From NCBI RefSeq assembly GCF_013425765.1, contig NZ_JACCJZ010000017.1, positions 62,001 to 126,000 on the forward strand: DNA of 64,000 nucleotides, in the 5' to 3' direction. The position numbers and the translations under genes are program-made. The notes under the pieces are model-generated. The model had not been told where the DNA came from. It worked only from the letters and a program-made list of their open reading frames with translations, and did not search any database. Position 1 is the stretch's first letter. Each line of letters begins with the position of its first letter. Positions 52,373-62,016 of this stretch are shown here, one piece after another. This DNA comes from Luteimonas deserti (GTDB taxonomy: Bacteria; Pseudomonadota; Gammaproteobacteria; Xanthomonadales; Xanthomonadaceae).

Positions 52373-52696
52373 GCCCTCGACGCGGGGGCTCCGGCGTCTC
52401 GAACGGCAGCGCCGGACACGCGGCGAGCGCGCGCAGCCGTGTCCACGTCGCATGCGGATCCAGGCGCGAGTCTCCGGCGCCGGCATGCCAGAGATTCGGT
52501 AGCGCCCGATGTCACCGCCCTTGTGCCGCGCCGGCGCGACGGTGTCTACGCCGTGAGGTGCGGATCCGACGCCGTGCGAACCACCCAGTTGTCCGGGCAC
52601 GTATGGCGCGCGTGTGAGCCGCGGGACCGGCGCTGCACGCGCCGACCTTCACGAGCCCGCAGGTAGCGTCGGGTCTTCCACAGCGAGGACACCCCG
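52373..52696. other. Intergenic region, no gene seen
   Basis: About 320 bp after the flavoprotein gene without a plausible frame. The right end presumably has the promoter of the small acidic ORF; no clear hexamers are found. Confidence 0.4.
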
Positions 52697-52864
52697 ATGA
52701 GCCAGAAGAACACGACTGATCCGCGCGACGACGCGCAGTCGCCACCTCCCGCAGCCGATCCCGAGGCCGGCATCGAGCGCGAGGTCGGCGACCTGGGCGA
52801 TCCGGACGCCGAGGACGACGATGCGCTGCCCGGCCGCGCCGGTGGCGGACTTGCCGGCGCGTGA
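52697..52864 (+). CDS. Small acidic hypothetical protein (55 aa)
   Basis: ATG 52697 to TGA 52862-52864. The protein MSQKNTTDPRDDAQ...PEAGIEREVGDLGDP is rich in Asp/Glu/Pro and ends in GRAGGGLAGA, with no hydrophobic core: likely disordered. Codon third positions are nearly all G or C as in real genes here, and GAGGAC (52685-52690) gives a ribosome site. I know no function. Proteins of this style are common in xanthomonads, but I cannot name a family. Confidence 0.55.
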   Translation: MSQKNTTDPRDDAQSPPPAADPEAGIEREVGDLGDPDAEDDDALPGRAGGGLAGA

Positions 52865-53102
52865 CCGCCTCGTGCCCGATGCGGCGGCGCGACGTCGCGT
52901 GCAACCGGATGCCGTCCGGTTCGCGGACCCTTGACGCCGAGCCGGCGACCCTCGTCCGCACGCCCTGGAACGGACATTCCGCGATGCGTCCAGCTTGCAC
53001 GACACGAACGCCCGGCCGCGCTGACGGCACGCCCGGTCATCGCGGGCGCCCTGCACGCGTACCCCGAGCGCCCGAGGGATGCGCTCCGCGGAGCCGGCCC
53101 TG

Positions 53103-53870
53103 ATGGCCCGGCTTCGACACAGCGACTGGCCGGACCGCGTCTGGATCGTCCGCCACGGCCAGAGTGCAGGGAATGTGGCCCGCGACGAGGCCGAACTCGC
53201 CAGCACCCACCTGATCGACATCGCGACGCGCGATGCGGACACGCCGCTGTCGGAGCTCGGCCACGAGCAATCCCGCGCGCTCGCCGCGTGGTTCGCCGAT
53301 CTCCCCGAGGCCCAGCGGCCGAACGTCCTGTTGACCTCGCCGTTCCTGCGTGCCCAGCAGACCGTCCACGCGGTGGCGGATGCGCTGGGCATCGACCGCA
53401 GCGACATCGGACTCGACGAGCGTCTGCGCGAGAAGGAGTTCGGTGTGCTCGACCGCTACACGGTCGCCGGAATCAAAGTGCACTTCCCCGATCTGGCAGA
53501 ACAACGGGCCTCGGTGGGCAAGTTCTACTTCCGGCCGCCCGGCGGCGAGAGCTGGTGCGACGTGATCCTGCGGCTGCGCAGCGTGACCGAGGTCCTGCGC
53601 CGCGACCACGTGGGCGACCGCGTGCTCATCGTGGCCCACCAGGTGATCGTCAACTGCTTCAGGTATCTCCTCGAATGCATGGACGAGGCGCAGATCCTGG
53701 CGATCGACCGCGAGGCGGACGTGCCGAACTGTTCGATCACCGAGTATGCGATCGACCGCGCCGATCCCGATGGACGTTTCCAGCTGCAGGTGGCCAACCT
53801 GGCATTGCCCCTTCTCGAAGCGGGCGCTGCGGTGACGGAGGCGTCGGACGCGCCCGGTGGCCCGCGGTGA
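53103..53870 (+). CDS. Histidine phosphatase superfamily protein
   Basis: The roughly 255-residue protein is of the phosphoglycerate mutase-like branch. The RHG motif is IVRHGQSAGNVARDEA, the second His is in VLIVAHQVIVN, and the acid/base Glu is probably in LREKEFGVLDR. The start is ATG 53103 (MARLRHSDWP) with GGAG at 53090-53093; an in-frame ATG at 53079 is the alternative. The stop overlaps the GTG start of the NnrD gene (GTGA), so the two are coupled. The substrate is not predictable (phospho-sugar, nucleotide or protein). Confidence 0.85.
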   Translation: MARLRHSDWPDRVWIVRHGQSAGNVARDEAELASTHLIDIATRDADTPLSELGHEQSRALAAWFADLPEAQRPNVLLTSPFLRAQQTVHAVADALGIDRSDIGLDERLREKEFGVLDRYTVAGIKVHFPDLAEQRASVGKFYFRPPGGESWCDVILRLRSVTEVLRRDHVGDRVLIVAHQVIVNCFRYLLECMDEAQILAIDREADVPNCSITEYAIDRADPDGRFQLQVANLALPLLEAGAAVTEASDAPGGPR

Positions 53871-54763
53871 GCACCCGGCCGCGCGCACGCGCGGACGCGG
53901 CCGGGCGGCGCATCGACGCGGCCCTGCTCAAACGGTGGCCGTTGCCCGACCCGTCCACGAGCGACAGCAAGGAAGATCGTGGCCGGGTGCTGGTGATCGG
54001 CGGCAGTGCACAGGTGCCCGGCGCGGTCCTGCTCGCCGGCACCGGGGCGCTGCGCGCGGGTGCCGGCAAGCTGCAGATCGCCACCGCGGCGCGCGCGGCG
54101 CTGCCGCTCGCGATCGTGATGCCGGAAGCCAAGGTGATCGGCCTGGCGGACGAGCCGGGCGGTGCGATCAGGTCTCTGGGTAAGGACGGTCTGCGCGCGG
54201 TGCGCGGCGCCGGGGCCGTGCTGGTCGGGCCGGGGATGGACGCGGGCCCGGCGACGCGGCGGCTGGTGGCGGCGGTGATCGCCGAGGCACGCGGCATCGT
54301 CGTACTCGATGCGGGCGCGCTCGATGCGACCACGGGGCGCGCGCTCGCACGGCGTCCCTCGGAAGCCACCATCGTCATGACCCCGCACGCGGGCGAAATG
54401 GCCGCGATGCTGGGATCCGACGCAGCGACAGTGACCGCGGAGGCGGCCGCCCTGGCGCGGAACTGCGCACGCGACTGGGGCGTGGTGCTCGCGCTCAAAG
54501 GGCGGGTCACCCACATCGCCGCGCCCGACGGCCGGTTGTGGATCAACACGGCCGGCAGTGTCGGCCTCGGCACCTCCGGCTCCGGCGATGTGCTGGCGGG
54601 CGTGGTGGCGGGTCTGGCCGCCCGCGGCAGCAGCGCCGAGCAGGCCGCCGTCTGGGGTGTGCACCTGCACGCGAAAGCCGGCGCGCGGCTGTCGCGCCGG
54701 CAGGGCCTGGTGGGGTTCCTGGCGCGGGAGATCAGCGCCGAGATTCCGGGGCTGATGCCGTGA
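53867..54763 (+). CDS. nnrD: ADP/ATP-dependent NAD(P)H-hydrate dehydratase
   Basis: The 298-residue ribokinase-like fold enzyme dehydrates (S)-NAD(P)HX back to NAD(P)H. Signatures: GGSAQVPGAVLLAGTGALRAGAGKL at residues 45-70, VMTPHAGEMAAMLG, and GTSGSGDVLAGVVAGLAARG at about 228. It lacks the fused N-terminal NnrE epimerase domain that E. coli YjeF has. The start GTG 53867 is set by the overlap with the phosphatase stop. The partner epimerase would have to be elsewhere. Confidence 0.92.
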   Translation: MSTRPRARADAAGRRIDAALLKRWPLPDPSTSDSKEDRGRVLVIGGSAQVPGAVLLAGTGALRAGAGKLQIATAARAALPLAIVMPEAKVIGLADEPGGAIRSLGKDGLRAVRGAGAVLVGPGMDAGPATRRLVAAVIAEARGIVVLDAGALDATTGRALARRPSEATIVMTPHAGEMAAMLGSDAATVTAEAAALARNCARDWGVVLALKGRVTHIAAPDGRLWINTAGSVGLGTSGSGDVLAGVVAGLAARGSSAEQAAVWGVHLHAKAGARLSRRQGLVGFLAREISAEIPGLMP

Positions 54764-54851
54764 CGGCACGCGCGCCCGTCCCGGACACGCGCCGGCGCCT
54801 TGCCGGATCGCGCCTGCGCCGACGCGCGGCCCGCGCGCAGCGGAGCCGGGC

Positions 54852-55160
54852 GTGCACCTGATCCAGTTCTTCCTGCCGCTCCGCGACAACGATGGCGACG
54901 CGTTCCCGCGTGCCATGTTCGACACGGTGCGAAGCGAGCTCACCGAGCGCTTCGGCGGCGTCACCGCGTTCGTGCGCACCCCGGCGGTTGGCGCCTGGGA
55001 AGACGACACGGGCGACGTGCAGCGTGACGAAGTCATTCTGGTCGAAGTGATGGTGCCGACGCTCGAGCGCGACTGGTGGCGCGACTACCGTGAAACGCTG
55101 CGTACACGCTTCCGACAGGAGGCGCTGCTGGTGCGGGCGACGGCGGTGGACATGCTGTAG
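54852..55160 (+). CDS. Conserved-looking hypothetical protein (102 aa)
   Basis: A GTG start at 54852 with GGAG (54842-54845) gives MHLIQFFLPLRDNDG. The protein is a mixed alpha/beta single domain with acidic patches, AMFDTVRSELTERFGGVTAFVRTPAVGAWEDD and a C-terminal RDWWRDYRETLRTRFRQEALLVRATAV. It has no signal peptide or membrane segment. The aromatic/charged pattern and GC-rich third codon positions support a real gene. I recognise no named family. It is 88 bp after nnrD on the same strand. Confidence 0.6.
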   Translation: MHLIQFFLPLRDNDGDAFPRAMFDTVRSELTERFGGVTAFVRTPAVGAWEDDTGDVQRDEVILVEVMVPTLERDWWRDYRETLRTRFRQEALLVRATAVDML

Positions 55161-55678
55161 CGCCTCGATCCGGCGTATCCGTGCAACCGCTCGCCGGACG
55201 GCACGCGCTGGCGCACAGTTGCGCCGGATCGACACCTTCGCGCAGCGCAGCAGCGGGATATGGGAGACCGGTCGGGCTCGAGTGCCGCGCGTGCGCGCCG
55301 CGGGCCCGGTCTGGACCGTGCGATCGGAACGCGGGCGACAAGAAGCCCGGCAGGACCCTGGCAGCGCACGTGCCTGCACGGCGCGCGGCATCGCGGAACG
55401 CGTGTCCGATCGCTTGTCGGGCGCCCGGGCTGCTGCACCGGGCCGTGTCGTCAGGCCGCCGGGTCTCCGCGCCGGACCTTGGACGCGCACTCGGGCCTTC
55501 GAACGCGTCACGCCGTGTAGCGGGTGACCGCGGCCTCGCGATGGAACCGCTGACGCAGTGGCGAGACAGGGTCGGACGGGTGCGCGGAGAGGCCATGCGA
55601 TGCCGACGCCCGACGACGTGCCCTCGCGTCGTGGCTCACCCGCGCAGCAGTCGACGGGGCGCGACCGCGGGCCGCCCC
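55161..55678. other. Intergenic region between convergent genes
   Basis: About 520 bp of GC-rich DNA with overlapping long open frames on both strands; all are Arg/Ala/Gly/Pro-rich without domain marks, and I take none as a gene. Confidence 0.4.
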
Positions 55679-57880
55679 TCAGCCGATCGCGGACAGCCGG
55701 TCGATCAGGTCTTCGACGGTGATCGGGTACTTCCGCACGCGGATGCCGGTGGCGTTGTGGATCGCATTCGCGATCGCGGCCGGCACCCCGCACAGCCCCA
55801 GCTCGCCTACGCCCTTGGCCTTCATCGGCGAGCTGTCCGCATCGGCTTCGTCGAGGAAGACCACTTCCTGGCGCGGCACGTCGGCATGCACGGGGACCTC
55901 GTACCCGGCGAGGTCGTGGTTGACGAAGAAGCCGAGGGTGTCGTCGACCACCAGCTCTTCGCACAGCGCCGCGCCGATGCCCATCGTCATCGCGCCGATG
56001 ATCTGGCTGCGCGCCTGCTTGGGATTGAGGATGCGTCCCGCCGCGCACACCGAGAGCATTCGGCGCACGCGGGTTTCGCCGGTCAGGGCATCCACCCCGA
56101 CCTCGCAGAAATGCGCGGCGAACGTGCTCAGTTGCTTCTGCTGGTCGAGATCGCCGAACTCGATCGCATCCTCCACCACGATCTGGCCCGCGCCAGCGGC
56201 GTCGCCGAGCGGGAACGAACGGCCGCCCGCGTGCACCCGGCCATCGCTGAAGCCGGCCGTCGCCGGATCCAGGTCCAGCCGGGTCGCGACCACCTCGCGC
56301 AGCTTCATGCAGGCGGCATAGACACCGGCCGTGGCGCTGTTGGCACCCCACTGTCCGCCCGAGCCTGCCGAAACCGGGAAATCGGAATCGCCCAGCTTCA
56401 CGTCGATCGCCTCGATCGGCAGGCCGAGGGTCTCCGCTGCGGTCTGCGCGATGATCGTGTAGCTGCCGGTGCCGATGTCGGTCATGTCGGTTTCGATGGT
56501 GACGCGGCCGTCGCCGTCGAGCCGGGCACGCGCGCCGGATTTCGTCACCGGCGCGTTGCGGAACCCCGCGGCCACGCCCAGGCCCACGAGCCATCGGCCG
56601 TCACGCACGCTGCCGTGCGCCTTGCGCGCGTTCCATCCGAAGCGCTCGGCGCCCTGGCGCAGGCATTCGACCAGCTGGCGCTGGGAGAACGGCCGTTCGG
56701 GCTTCTCCGGATCCACCTGCGTGTCGTTGCGGATGCGGAGCTCGACCGGATCCATGCCCAGTGCGTCGGCCAGTTCGTCGATCGCGATCTCCAGCGCCAT
56801 CATGCCGGGCGTTTCGCCGGGGGCACGCATCGCATTGCCTTCCGGCAAATCGAGCGTGGCCAGGCGCATCTTCGTCATGCGGTGCTCGCCGGCGTAGAGC
56901 AGGCGCGTCTGCTGCACGGCCACCTCGGGCCCACCGCCCTCGAGATCGCCGGACCAGCTTTCGTGACCGATCGCCGTGATGCGGCCATCCCGCGTGGCGC
57001 CGATGCGGATCCGCTGCTCGGTGGCAGGGCGGTGGGTCGTGTTGTTGGCGATGAGCGGGCGGTGCAGGGCGACCTTGACCGGCCGCTTCGCGGCCTTCGC
57101 ACCGAGCGCCGCGAGCACCGCGTCCGCGCGCACGAAGAGCTTTCCGCCGAAGCCGCCGCCGATGAACGGCGAGACCAGGCGGACCTTGTCGCGCGGAATG
57201 CCGAGCGTGCGTGCGACGTCGCCCCGGCCCCAGGCGATCATCTGGTTGGAGGTCCAGATGGTGAGCGCGTCGCCATCCCAAGCGGCGAGCGAGGCCATGG
57301 GCTCCATCATCGCGTGCGACTGGTCGGGCGTGGTGTAGGTCTGGTCCAGCGTCACATCGGCGGCCGCGAACGCGGTGTCGAAGTCACCGACGGCGGTGTC
57401 GGCAGGCGTGTCGCCACCCTGCGGCTTGACGGCCTTGTCCTTCTCGCGCGCGAGCGAGAACCGGCCACGTTCACGGGTATAGGCCACGCGAACCAGGCCG
57501 GCCGCGGCGCGGGCCTGTTCGAAAGTCTCGGCGACGACCAGCGCGATCGCCTGGTGGTAGTGCTGGATCTCCGGGCCGCCGAGCAGGGTGGCGGTGTTCA
57601 TGCGGCCCTTGCCGAGCGCGCCGGCGTTCTGCGCGGTGACCACCGCCAGCACGCCGGGTGCGCGTTCGGCGGCGGAAACGTCGATCGATGCGAGCCGCCC
57701 CTTGGCGATGCCGGCGCCGACGACGTGGCCGTAGGCGGCCCGCTCCCCGACGTCGTGCCATTCGTAGGCGTAGGTCGCGGTGCCGGCGACCTTGCGCGGT
57801 CCGTCGATGCGGTCCAGCGGCTGGCCGACCACGCGCATGCGGTCGATGGGGTTCTGTCCGGCGGGGGTCTCGAATTTCAT
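55679..57880 (-). CDS. paoC: Aldehyde oxidoreductase, molybdenum-binding subunit (PaoC-like)
   Basis: The 733-residue large subunit of a xanthine-oxidase family enzyme binds the molybdopterin cytosine dinucleotide cofactor and carries out hydroxylation of aldehydes. Marks: the N-terminal [33 protein letters not shown], the [14 protein letters not shown] cofactor loop, and the C-terminal [22 protein letters not shown] with the catalytic Glu in KGVGE. ATG 57880 overlaps the end of paoB by four bases. The PaoC type (not the fused eukaryotic type) is indicated by the split three-gene operon. Confidence 0.92.
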   Translation of the reverse strand: MKFETPAGQNPIDRMRVVGQPLDRIDGPRKVAGTATYAYEWHDVGERAAYGHVVGAGIAKGRLASIDVSAAERAPGVLAVVTAQNAGALGKGRMNTATLLGGPEIQHYHQAIALVVAETFEQARAAAGLVRVAYTRERGRFSLAREKDKAVKPQGGDTPADTAVGDFDTAFAAADVTLDQTYTTPDQSHAMMEPMASLAAWDGDALTIWTSNQMIAWGRGDVARTLGIPRDKVRLVSPFIGGGFGGKLFVRADAVLAALGAKAAKRPVKVALHRPLIANNTTHRPATEQRIRIGATRDGRITAIGHESWSGDLEGGGPEVAVQQTRLLYAGEHRMTKMRLATLDLPEGNAMRAPGETPGMMALEIAIDELADALGMDPVELRIRNDTQVDPEKPERPFSQRQLVECLRQGAERFGWNARKAHGSVRDGRWLVGLGVAAGFRNAPVTKSGARARLDGDGRVTIETDMTDIGTGSYTIIAQTAAETLGLPIEAIDVKLGDSDFPVSAGSGGQWGANSATAGVYAACMKLREVVATRLDLDPATAGFSDGRVHAGGRSFPLGDAAGAGQIVVEDAIEFGDLDQQKQLSTFAAHFCEVGVDALTGETRVRRMLSVCAAGRILNPKQARSQIIGAMTMGIGAALCEELVVDDTLGFFVNHDLAGYEVPVHADVPRQEVVFLDEADADSSPMKAKGVGELGLCGVPAAIANAIHNATGIRVRKYPITVEDLIDRLSAIG

Positions 57881-58836
57881 GACGTGGCCTCCCGGGCCTC
57901 GGCCAGCGCGGCGGCGATCGTGCGCTCGGCGAGAACGAGCTTGAAGCGGTTGTCCTCGGTCGGCGCGGCGCCTTCGAACAGGCGAGCAGCGATCGCCGAT
58001 GCGCCACGCGGCATCTCGGCGTCCGCGGTGTCGCGGCGCCACGGCATGTGCGCGACCCCGCCGACCGCGATGCGCCCGCTGCCGTCGGCCTGGACGATCG
58101 CGGCCACCGAGACCAGCGCGAACGCATACGATGCGCGATCGCGCACCTTGCGGTAGACGTGCCGGCCCCCGACGGGCGGGGGCAGGAGGACCGCCGTGAT
58201 CAGTTCGCTCGCCTGCAGCACGGTCTCGCGCTGCGGTGTGGTGCCCGGCGGGAGGAAGAAATCCTCCAGCGCGATCCGCCGCGTCCCGCCATCGGGCGCG
58301 AGGGTCTCGACCTCGGCATCCAACACGCGCATGGCGACGGCCATGTCGCTGGGATGGGTGGCGATGCAGTGTTCGCTGCTGCCGATCACCGCCAGCTGGC
58401 GGCTGTAGCCCTGCAATGCACCACAGCCGCTGCCCGGCAGACGTTTGTTGCAGGGCTGGTCGGTGTCGTAGAAGTAGGGACAGCGCGTGCGCTGGAGCAG
58501 GTTGCCGGCGGTGCTGGCCGCATTGCGCAGTTGACCGGAGGCGCCCGCGAGCAGGGCGCGCGCCAGCACGCCGTAGTCGCGGCGCACGCGCGCATCGGCC
58601 GCCAGATCGGTGTTGCGCACCAGGGCGCCGATGCGCAGGCCGCCGTGGTCGGTGGTCTCGATGGCGTCCAGTGCGAGCCCGTTGACGTCGATCAGGTGTG
58701 CCGGCGTCTCGATCTCGAGTTTCATCAGATCGAGCAGGTTGGTGCCCCCGGCGATGAACTTCGCGCCCGGCGTGCGCGAGGCGGCTTCGGCCGCCGCGGC
58801 GGGCGAGGTCGCACGCTCGAACCCGAACGCTCTCAT
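57877..58836 (-). CDS. paoB: Aldehyde oxidoreductase, FAD-binding subunit with 4Fe-4S (PaoB-like)
   Basis: The 319-residue FAD subunit has [16 protein letters not shown] (FAD loop), [23 protein letters not shown] and the C-terminal CO-dehydrogenase flavoprotein domain. The cysteines C119, C129, C138 and C157 match the extra [4Fe-4S] cluster that distinguishes PaoB from most xanthine-oxidase family FAD subunits. It transfers electrons from the Mo/2Fe-2S path to its acceptor. Four-base overlaps with both neighbours show tight coupling. Confidence 0.92.
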   Translation of the reverse strand: MRAFGFERATSPAAAAEAASRTPGAKFIAGGTNLLDLMKLEIETPAHLIDVNGLALDAIETTDHGGLRIGALVRNTDLAADARVRRDYGVLARALLAGASGQLRNAASTAGNLLQRTRCPYFYDTDQPCNKRLPGSGCGALQGYSRQLAVIGSSEHCIATHPSDMAVAMRVLDAEVETLAPDGGTRRIALEDFFLPPGTTPQRETVLQASELITAVLLPPPVGGRHVYRKVRDRASYAFALVSVAAIVQADGSGRIAVGGVAHMPWRRDTADAEMPRGASAIAARLFEGAAPTEDNRFKLVLAERTIAAALAEAREATS

Positions 58837-59480
58837 GCGTCCACTCCGGACCGGCGGCCCGCCACGTCCTCGATCGCATCGAGGATATTGGCGTAGGCGC
58901 CGCAGCGGCAGAGGTTGCCGCTCATGCGTTCACGGATCTCGTCGCTGCTGGGCGTCGGCGTCGCCGTGAGATCGGCGGTGACGTGGCTGGGGATCCCGTC
59001 GCGGATTTCGCCGAGCACCGCGACGGCCGAGCAGATCTGTCCCGGCGTGCAGTAGCCGCACTGGTAGCCGTCGTGCTTCACGAACGCGGCCTGCATCGGA
59101 TGCAGCGCGTCGGGCGTGCCGAGACCCTCGATGGTGGTCACCGTACTGCCGTTCCGCATCACCGCGAGCGTCAGGCAGGTGTTGATCCGCCGGCCGTCGA
59201 CGATCGCGGTGCAGGCGCCGCACTGTCCATGGTCGCAGCCCTTTTTGGTGCCGGTGAGATGCAGCTCCTCGCGCAGCAGATCGAGCAGGGTGGTGCGCGT
59301 GTCGACCTCGCGGGCCACTTCGGTGCCGTTGACCTCGAGGGTGATCCGCTGGCGGACCGGAGGACGCCCGGAGGACGGCGCAACGGCGGCCGCGGCGCCT
59401 TGCGCGAATGCCGGTGCGGCGATGGACGCAGTGGTGGCGGCCCCGGCCTTGAGCAGCTCGCGGCGAGTGAGTGGCGGCAT
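58833..59480 (-). CDS. paoA: Aldehyde oxidoreductase, 2Fe-2S subunit with Tat signal (PaoA-like)
   Basis: The 215-residue subunit has a twin-arginine signal peptide ([22 protein letters not shown]) and the two [2Fe-2S] clusters. The plant-type cluster uses C82, C87, C90 and C102; the second uses C141, C144, C191 and C193 (CGYC and CRC). The Tat signal sends the whole folded heterotrimer to the periplasm. AGAGGA precedes the ATG (59480). First gene of the paoABC operon; the dedicated cofactor chaperone paoD is not adjacent. Confidence 0.92.
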   Translation of the reverse strand: MPPLTRRELLKAGAATTASIAAPAFAQGAAAAVAPSSGRPPVRQRITLEVNGTEVAREVDTRTTLLDLLREELHLTGTKKGCDHGQCGACTAIVDGRRINTCLTLAVMRNGSTVTTIEGLGTPDALHPMQAAFVKHDGYQCGYCTPGQICSAVAVLGEIRDGIPSHVTADLTATPTPSSDEIRERMSGNLCRCGAYANILDAIEDVAGRRSGVDA

Positions 59481-59724
59481 GGTGGAGTCCTCTGGCGGGC
59501 ACATGGCTGGCGAGGTGGTGAGCGGCGATTCGCCCGAGCATGCGCGGCCGGGTGTTGCGGCCAGGTCAAGCCCGTGGGACGGCACGGCCGCAGGGCTGGC
59601 CCGTCCGGGAAGGCGGACGGGTGACAAGGATCCGGCGGTCGGAGCGGCGCATGCGCCTGTCGCGACAGGCGCGATCGCGACGAGCGACATCCCGGGAGCG
59701 CGGCGCGCCACCGCGCCGGGAGCC

Positions 59725-60429
59725 TCAGGCGATGGACGCCGCGGCCGGGCGCGGGGGGGCGGCATCCCGACTGAGCGCATGCGCCCCGCGCAGCAACATG
59801 CGGATCATCTGGGCGAGCTCCTCGACGAGGGCCTCGTCGCGCTCGGGGGGCGAGTCGAGCGCGGTGCCGCCCATGGCGAACACCAGCCGCGTGATCGCGC
59901 GCGAGACGAGTTCGGGCCGGTGGAAACTCAATCCCTGAGCAGCCGCGATGCGCACAAGGTCGGCACGCAGCTCGTCCTCGAAGAAGTGCAGCTGGCGGTC
60001 GACCGCGCGCTTGAACGCGTCCGAGCCCACCGTGCCTTCGCGCAACAGCACGTGCAGCAGCTTGTCGTCCGCGCGAAGACGCTCCATGAAGGCCTCGAGC
60101 GAGCCGCGCACGATGCTCCGCCCGGAGACGGCCCGGCGCCGCGCGTCGCCGATGATTCCGCGCAGCGACTCGCCGGCGACATCGATCAGCGCGACCGCCA
60201 GTTCGTCCATGTCGTGGAACTGGCGGTAGAAGCTGTTGGGCGCGATCCCGGCCTCGCGCGCCACCTCGCGCAGGCTCAGCGTCGATACGCTCCGGTGCGG
60301 GCCGATGAGGCGCATCGCGGCCCCGATCAGGTCCTCACGCACGATGGCCGGCTTGCGGCCGGGGCCGTCCGGGATGGACGCGTCGTCGCTGGCGGGCGCG
60401 GGACTGCGGACGGACACGGAGGCATGCAC
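59725..60429 (-). CDS. TetR-family repressor, FabR/DesT-like
   Basis: The 234-residue protein has a 25-residue extended N-terminus, then the HTH [38 protein letters not shown], which is close to E. coli FabR ([22 protein letters not shown]). The C-terminal [30 protein letters not shown] and FAMGGTALD also match the FabR/DesT style. FabR and DesT sense acyl-ACP/acyl-CoA and repress unsaturated fatty acid genes. It is divergent from a ferredoxin reductase and desaturase pair, as desT is with desCB in Pseudomonas aeruginosa. It is also upstream of, and co-directional with, paoABC. Confidence 0.8.
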   Translation of the reverse strand: [234 protein letters not shown]

Positions 60430-60856
60430 CGGGGCGACGGTGGGCCAGCATACCAGCGCGGCCGCTCCGGCCCGGCGGGGCCGGCAGCAGGCCTCTGCGC
60501 GAGGAGCGGGCGACCGGGTCGATGCCCGCTCGCGCTCCTGCGATCCGGTCGCCTGTTCGACCGACCCCGCGGTGCGGCTCGCCGAAGGTGATCGCCCGCG
60601 CCCGCATCGACGCCTGTCGTCGCGTGGTCCGGCGGTCAGGGAACCGGCACAGGCCGAGACCGGCGTGGGCGCACCCCCGTCCGGGGGCGCGGGCCTCGGT
60701 GCGCGCCGGCGGCAGGCTCCTTCATCCAGTCAGGGCGGCGCCTTCCAGAGGCGGGACACGACGTCGCGTCCACTCGGCGCAGGCTTCCGACCTCTTGAAT
60801 GCGCCGTCCGCACAGCCTGAACCGCGCGTGCCCTGCTGCGCCCTATTAATGCACAC
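60430..60856. other. Divergent intergenic region, repressor / desaturase operon
   Basis: About 430 bp without a supported gene. TATTAA at 60844-60849 is a possible -10 for the reductase gene; no convincing -35 at 17 bp. Confidence 0.4.
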
Positions 60857-60866
60857 GTGTATACAC
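60857..60866. promoter_or_regulatory. Palindromic operator candidate of the desaturase operon
   Basis: GTGTATACAC is a perfect 10-bp palindrome, overlapping an ACACGTGT palindrome (60853-60860) on its left. It lies 30 bp before the reductase ATG and 428 bp before the repressor start, and contains TATACA (60860-60865), a possible -10. A plausible binding site for the FabR/DesT-like repressor. Confidence 0.5.
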
Positions 60867-60895
60867 AGGCGTGCGGATGCCTGTACAGTCGTCGC

Positions 60896-62002
60896 ATGTC
60901 AGTTGCCATCCCCTTTTCAGCACGTCCGCGCAGTCGCCTGCGCCGGCTTGCCACGCCCTTCGTCGCGCCACCGGTGTTCGATTTCTGGGCGCAGCGGCTG
61001 CACCCGACGTGGACCTGGGAGCGGCCGCTGGCGCGCATCGTCGGTCGCGCGCCTGCGGCCGCCGGCGCGGTCACCCTGACCCTGAGACCGAACCGGCACT
61101 GGACCGGCGCGTTGCCGGGCCAGCACGTGAACCTCGGCGCGGACATCGACGGTGTGCGGGTCACCCGCAGCTACAGCCTGGATGCGCCGGTAGGCAGGGA
61201 CGGCCGCATCACGGTCACCGTGAAGGGCATCGAAGGCGGGCGGATGAGCCGCTACCTGCTCGACGCCGCCCGCGTCGGCGACGTGCTCGACATCGGCCCC
61301 GGGTTCGGCGAGCTGCTGGTGCCTGCCGGTGCGCCCGAGCCGCGGCTGTTCCTGGCCGGCGGCAGTGGCATCACCCCGCTGATGGCGCTGGTACGCGAGC
61401 TGGCCGGGCAGGGCATGGCGGCGCCGTTGACCCTGCTGTACTGGGCACGCACCCGCGCCGAACTCTGTTTCGTCGATGAGCTGCGGGCGCTGGCTGTGCG
61501 CCACGCGGCGTTCGATGTGCGCTTCGTGTTGACCGGCGAGTCGCCGCAGGCTGCCGACGAGGCCACTGGACGGATCGATGGCGCCATGCTCGACCGGCTC
61601 GTTCCCGATGTCGCCGCGCGGCATGTCTATGCCTGTGGCCCGGGCGGGTTCATCGCAGCGGTCGAGACCGCACTCGACGGCCGCGCTGCGCTGTTGCGCA
61701 CCGAAGCGTTCACGCCGCCGCCGCGCCCGCCGGCCGACGACGCCGGCACCGTCTCGGTGACCCTGGCCCGCAGCGGCCGCACGCTCCAGCTGCCGCGCGG
61801 CACCGCCCTGCTGCAGGCGCTGGAAGCCGAGGGCGTCAAGCCGCGTTACGGCTGCCGCATGGGTATCTGCAACACCTGCGCCTGCGGCAAGACCGTCGGC
61901 ACCGCGCGCGACCTGCGCACCGGCACCGCCAACGGCGAGCCGGCCATGGCACTGAAGCTGTGCATCAGCAGCGCAGTGACCGATCTCGTTCTCGATCTGT
62001 GA
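60896..62002 (+). CDS. Ferredoxin reductase of a desaturase system (DesC-like)
   Basis: The 368-residue protein has an FAD-binding domain (VTRSYSLDAPVG, RxYS motif), an NAD(P)-binding domain (LFLAGGSGITPLMAL; HVYACGPGGF) and a C-terminal plant-type [2Fe-2S] ferredoxin domain (YGCRMGICNTCACGK, then LCIS). This is the order of DesC of Pseudomonas aeruginosa and of stearoyl-CoA desaturase electron donors. Start ATG 60896 is preferred to GTG 60857, which lies inside the operator palindrome. It is 14 bp before the desaturase gene and will supply it with electrons from NADPH. Confidence 0.88.
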   Translation: MSVAIPFSARPRSRLRRLATPFVAPPVFDFWAQRLHPTWTWERPLARIVGRAPAAAGAVTLTLRPNRHWTGALPGQHVNLGADIDGVRVTRSYSLDAPVGRDGRITVTVKGIEGGRMSRYLLDAARVGDVLDIGPGFGELLVPAGAPEPRLFLAGGSGITPLMALVRELAGQGMAAPLTLLYWARTRAELCFVDELRALAVRHAAFDVRFVLTGESPQAADEATGRIDGAMLDRLVPDVAARHVYACGPGGFIAAVETALDGRAALLRTEAFTPPPRPPADDAGTVSVTLARSGRTLQLPRGTALLQALEAEGVKPRYGCRMGICNTCACGKTVGTARDLRTGTANGEPAMALKLCISSAVTDLVLDL

Positions 62003-62016
62003 CGTCCGGAGTGTCC

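Noticed and set aside
55181-58156. 991-codon open frame on the + strand over the pao genes
   Set aside because: It reads antisense to paoC/paoB with no recognisable domain; both pao genes have full sets of motifs.
60857-60895. GTG start of the ferredoxin reductase at 60857
   Set aside because: It would place the start inside the perfect palindrome and add 13 residues not seen in the family; ATG 60896 fits better.
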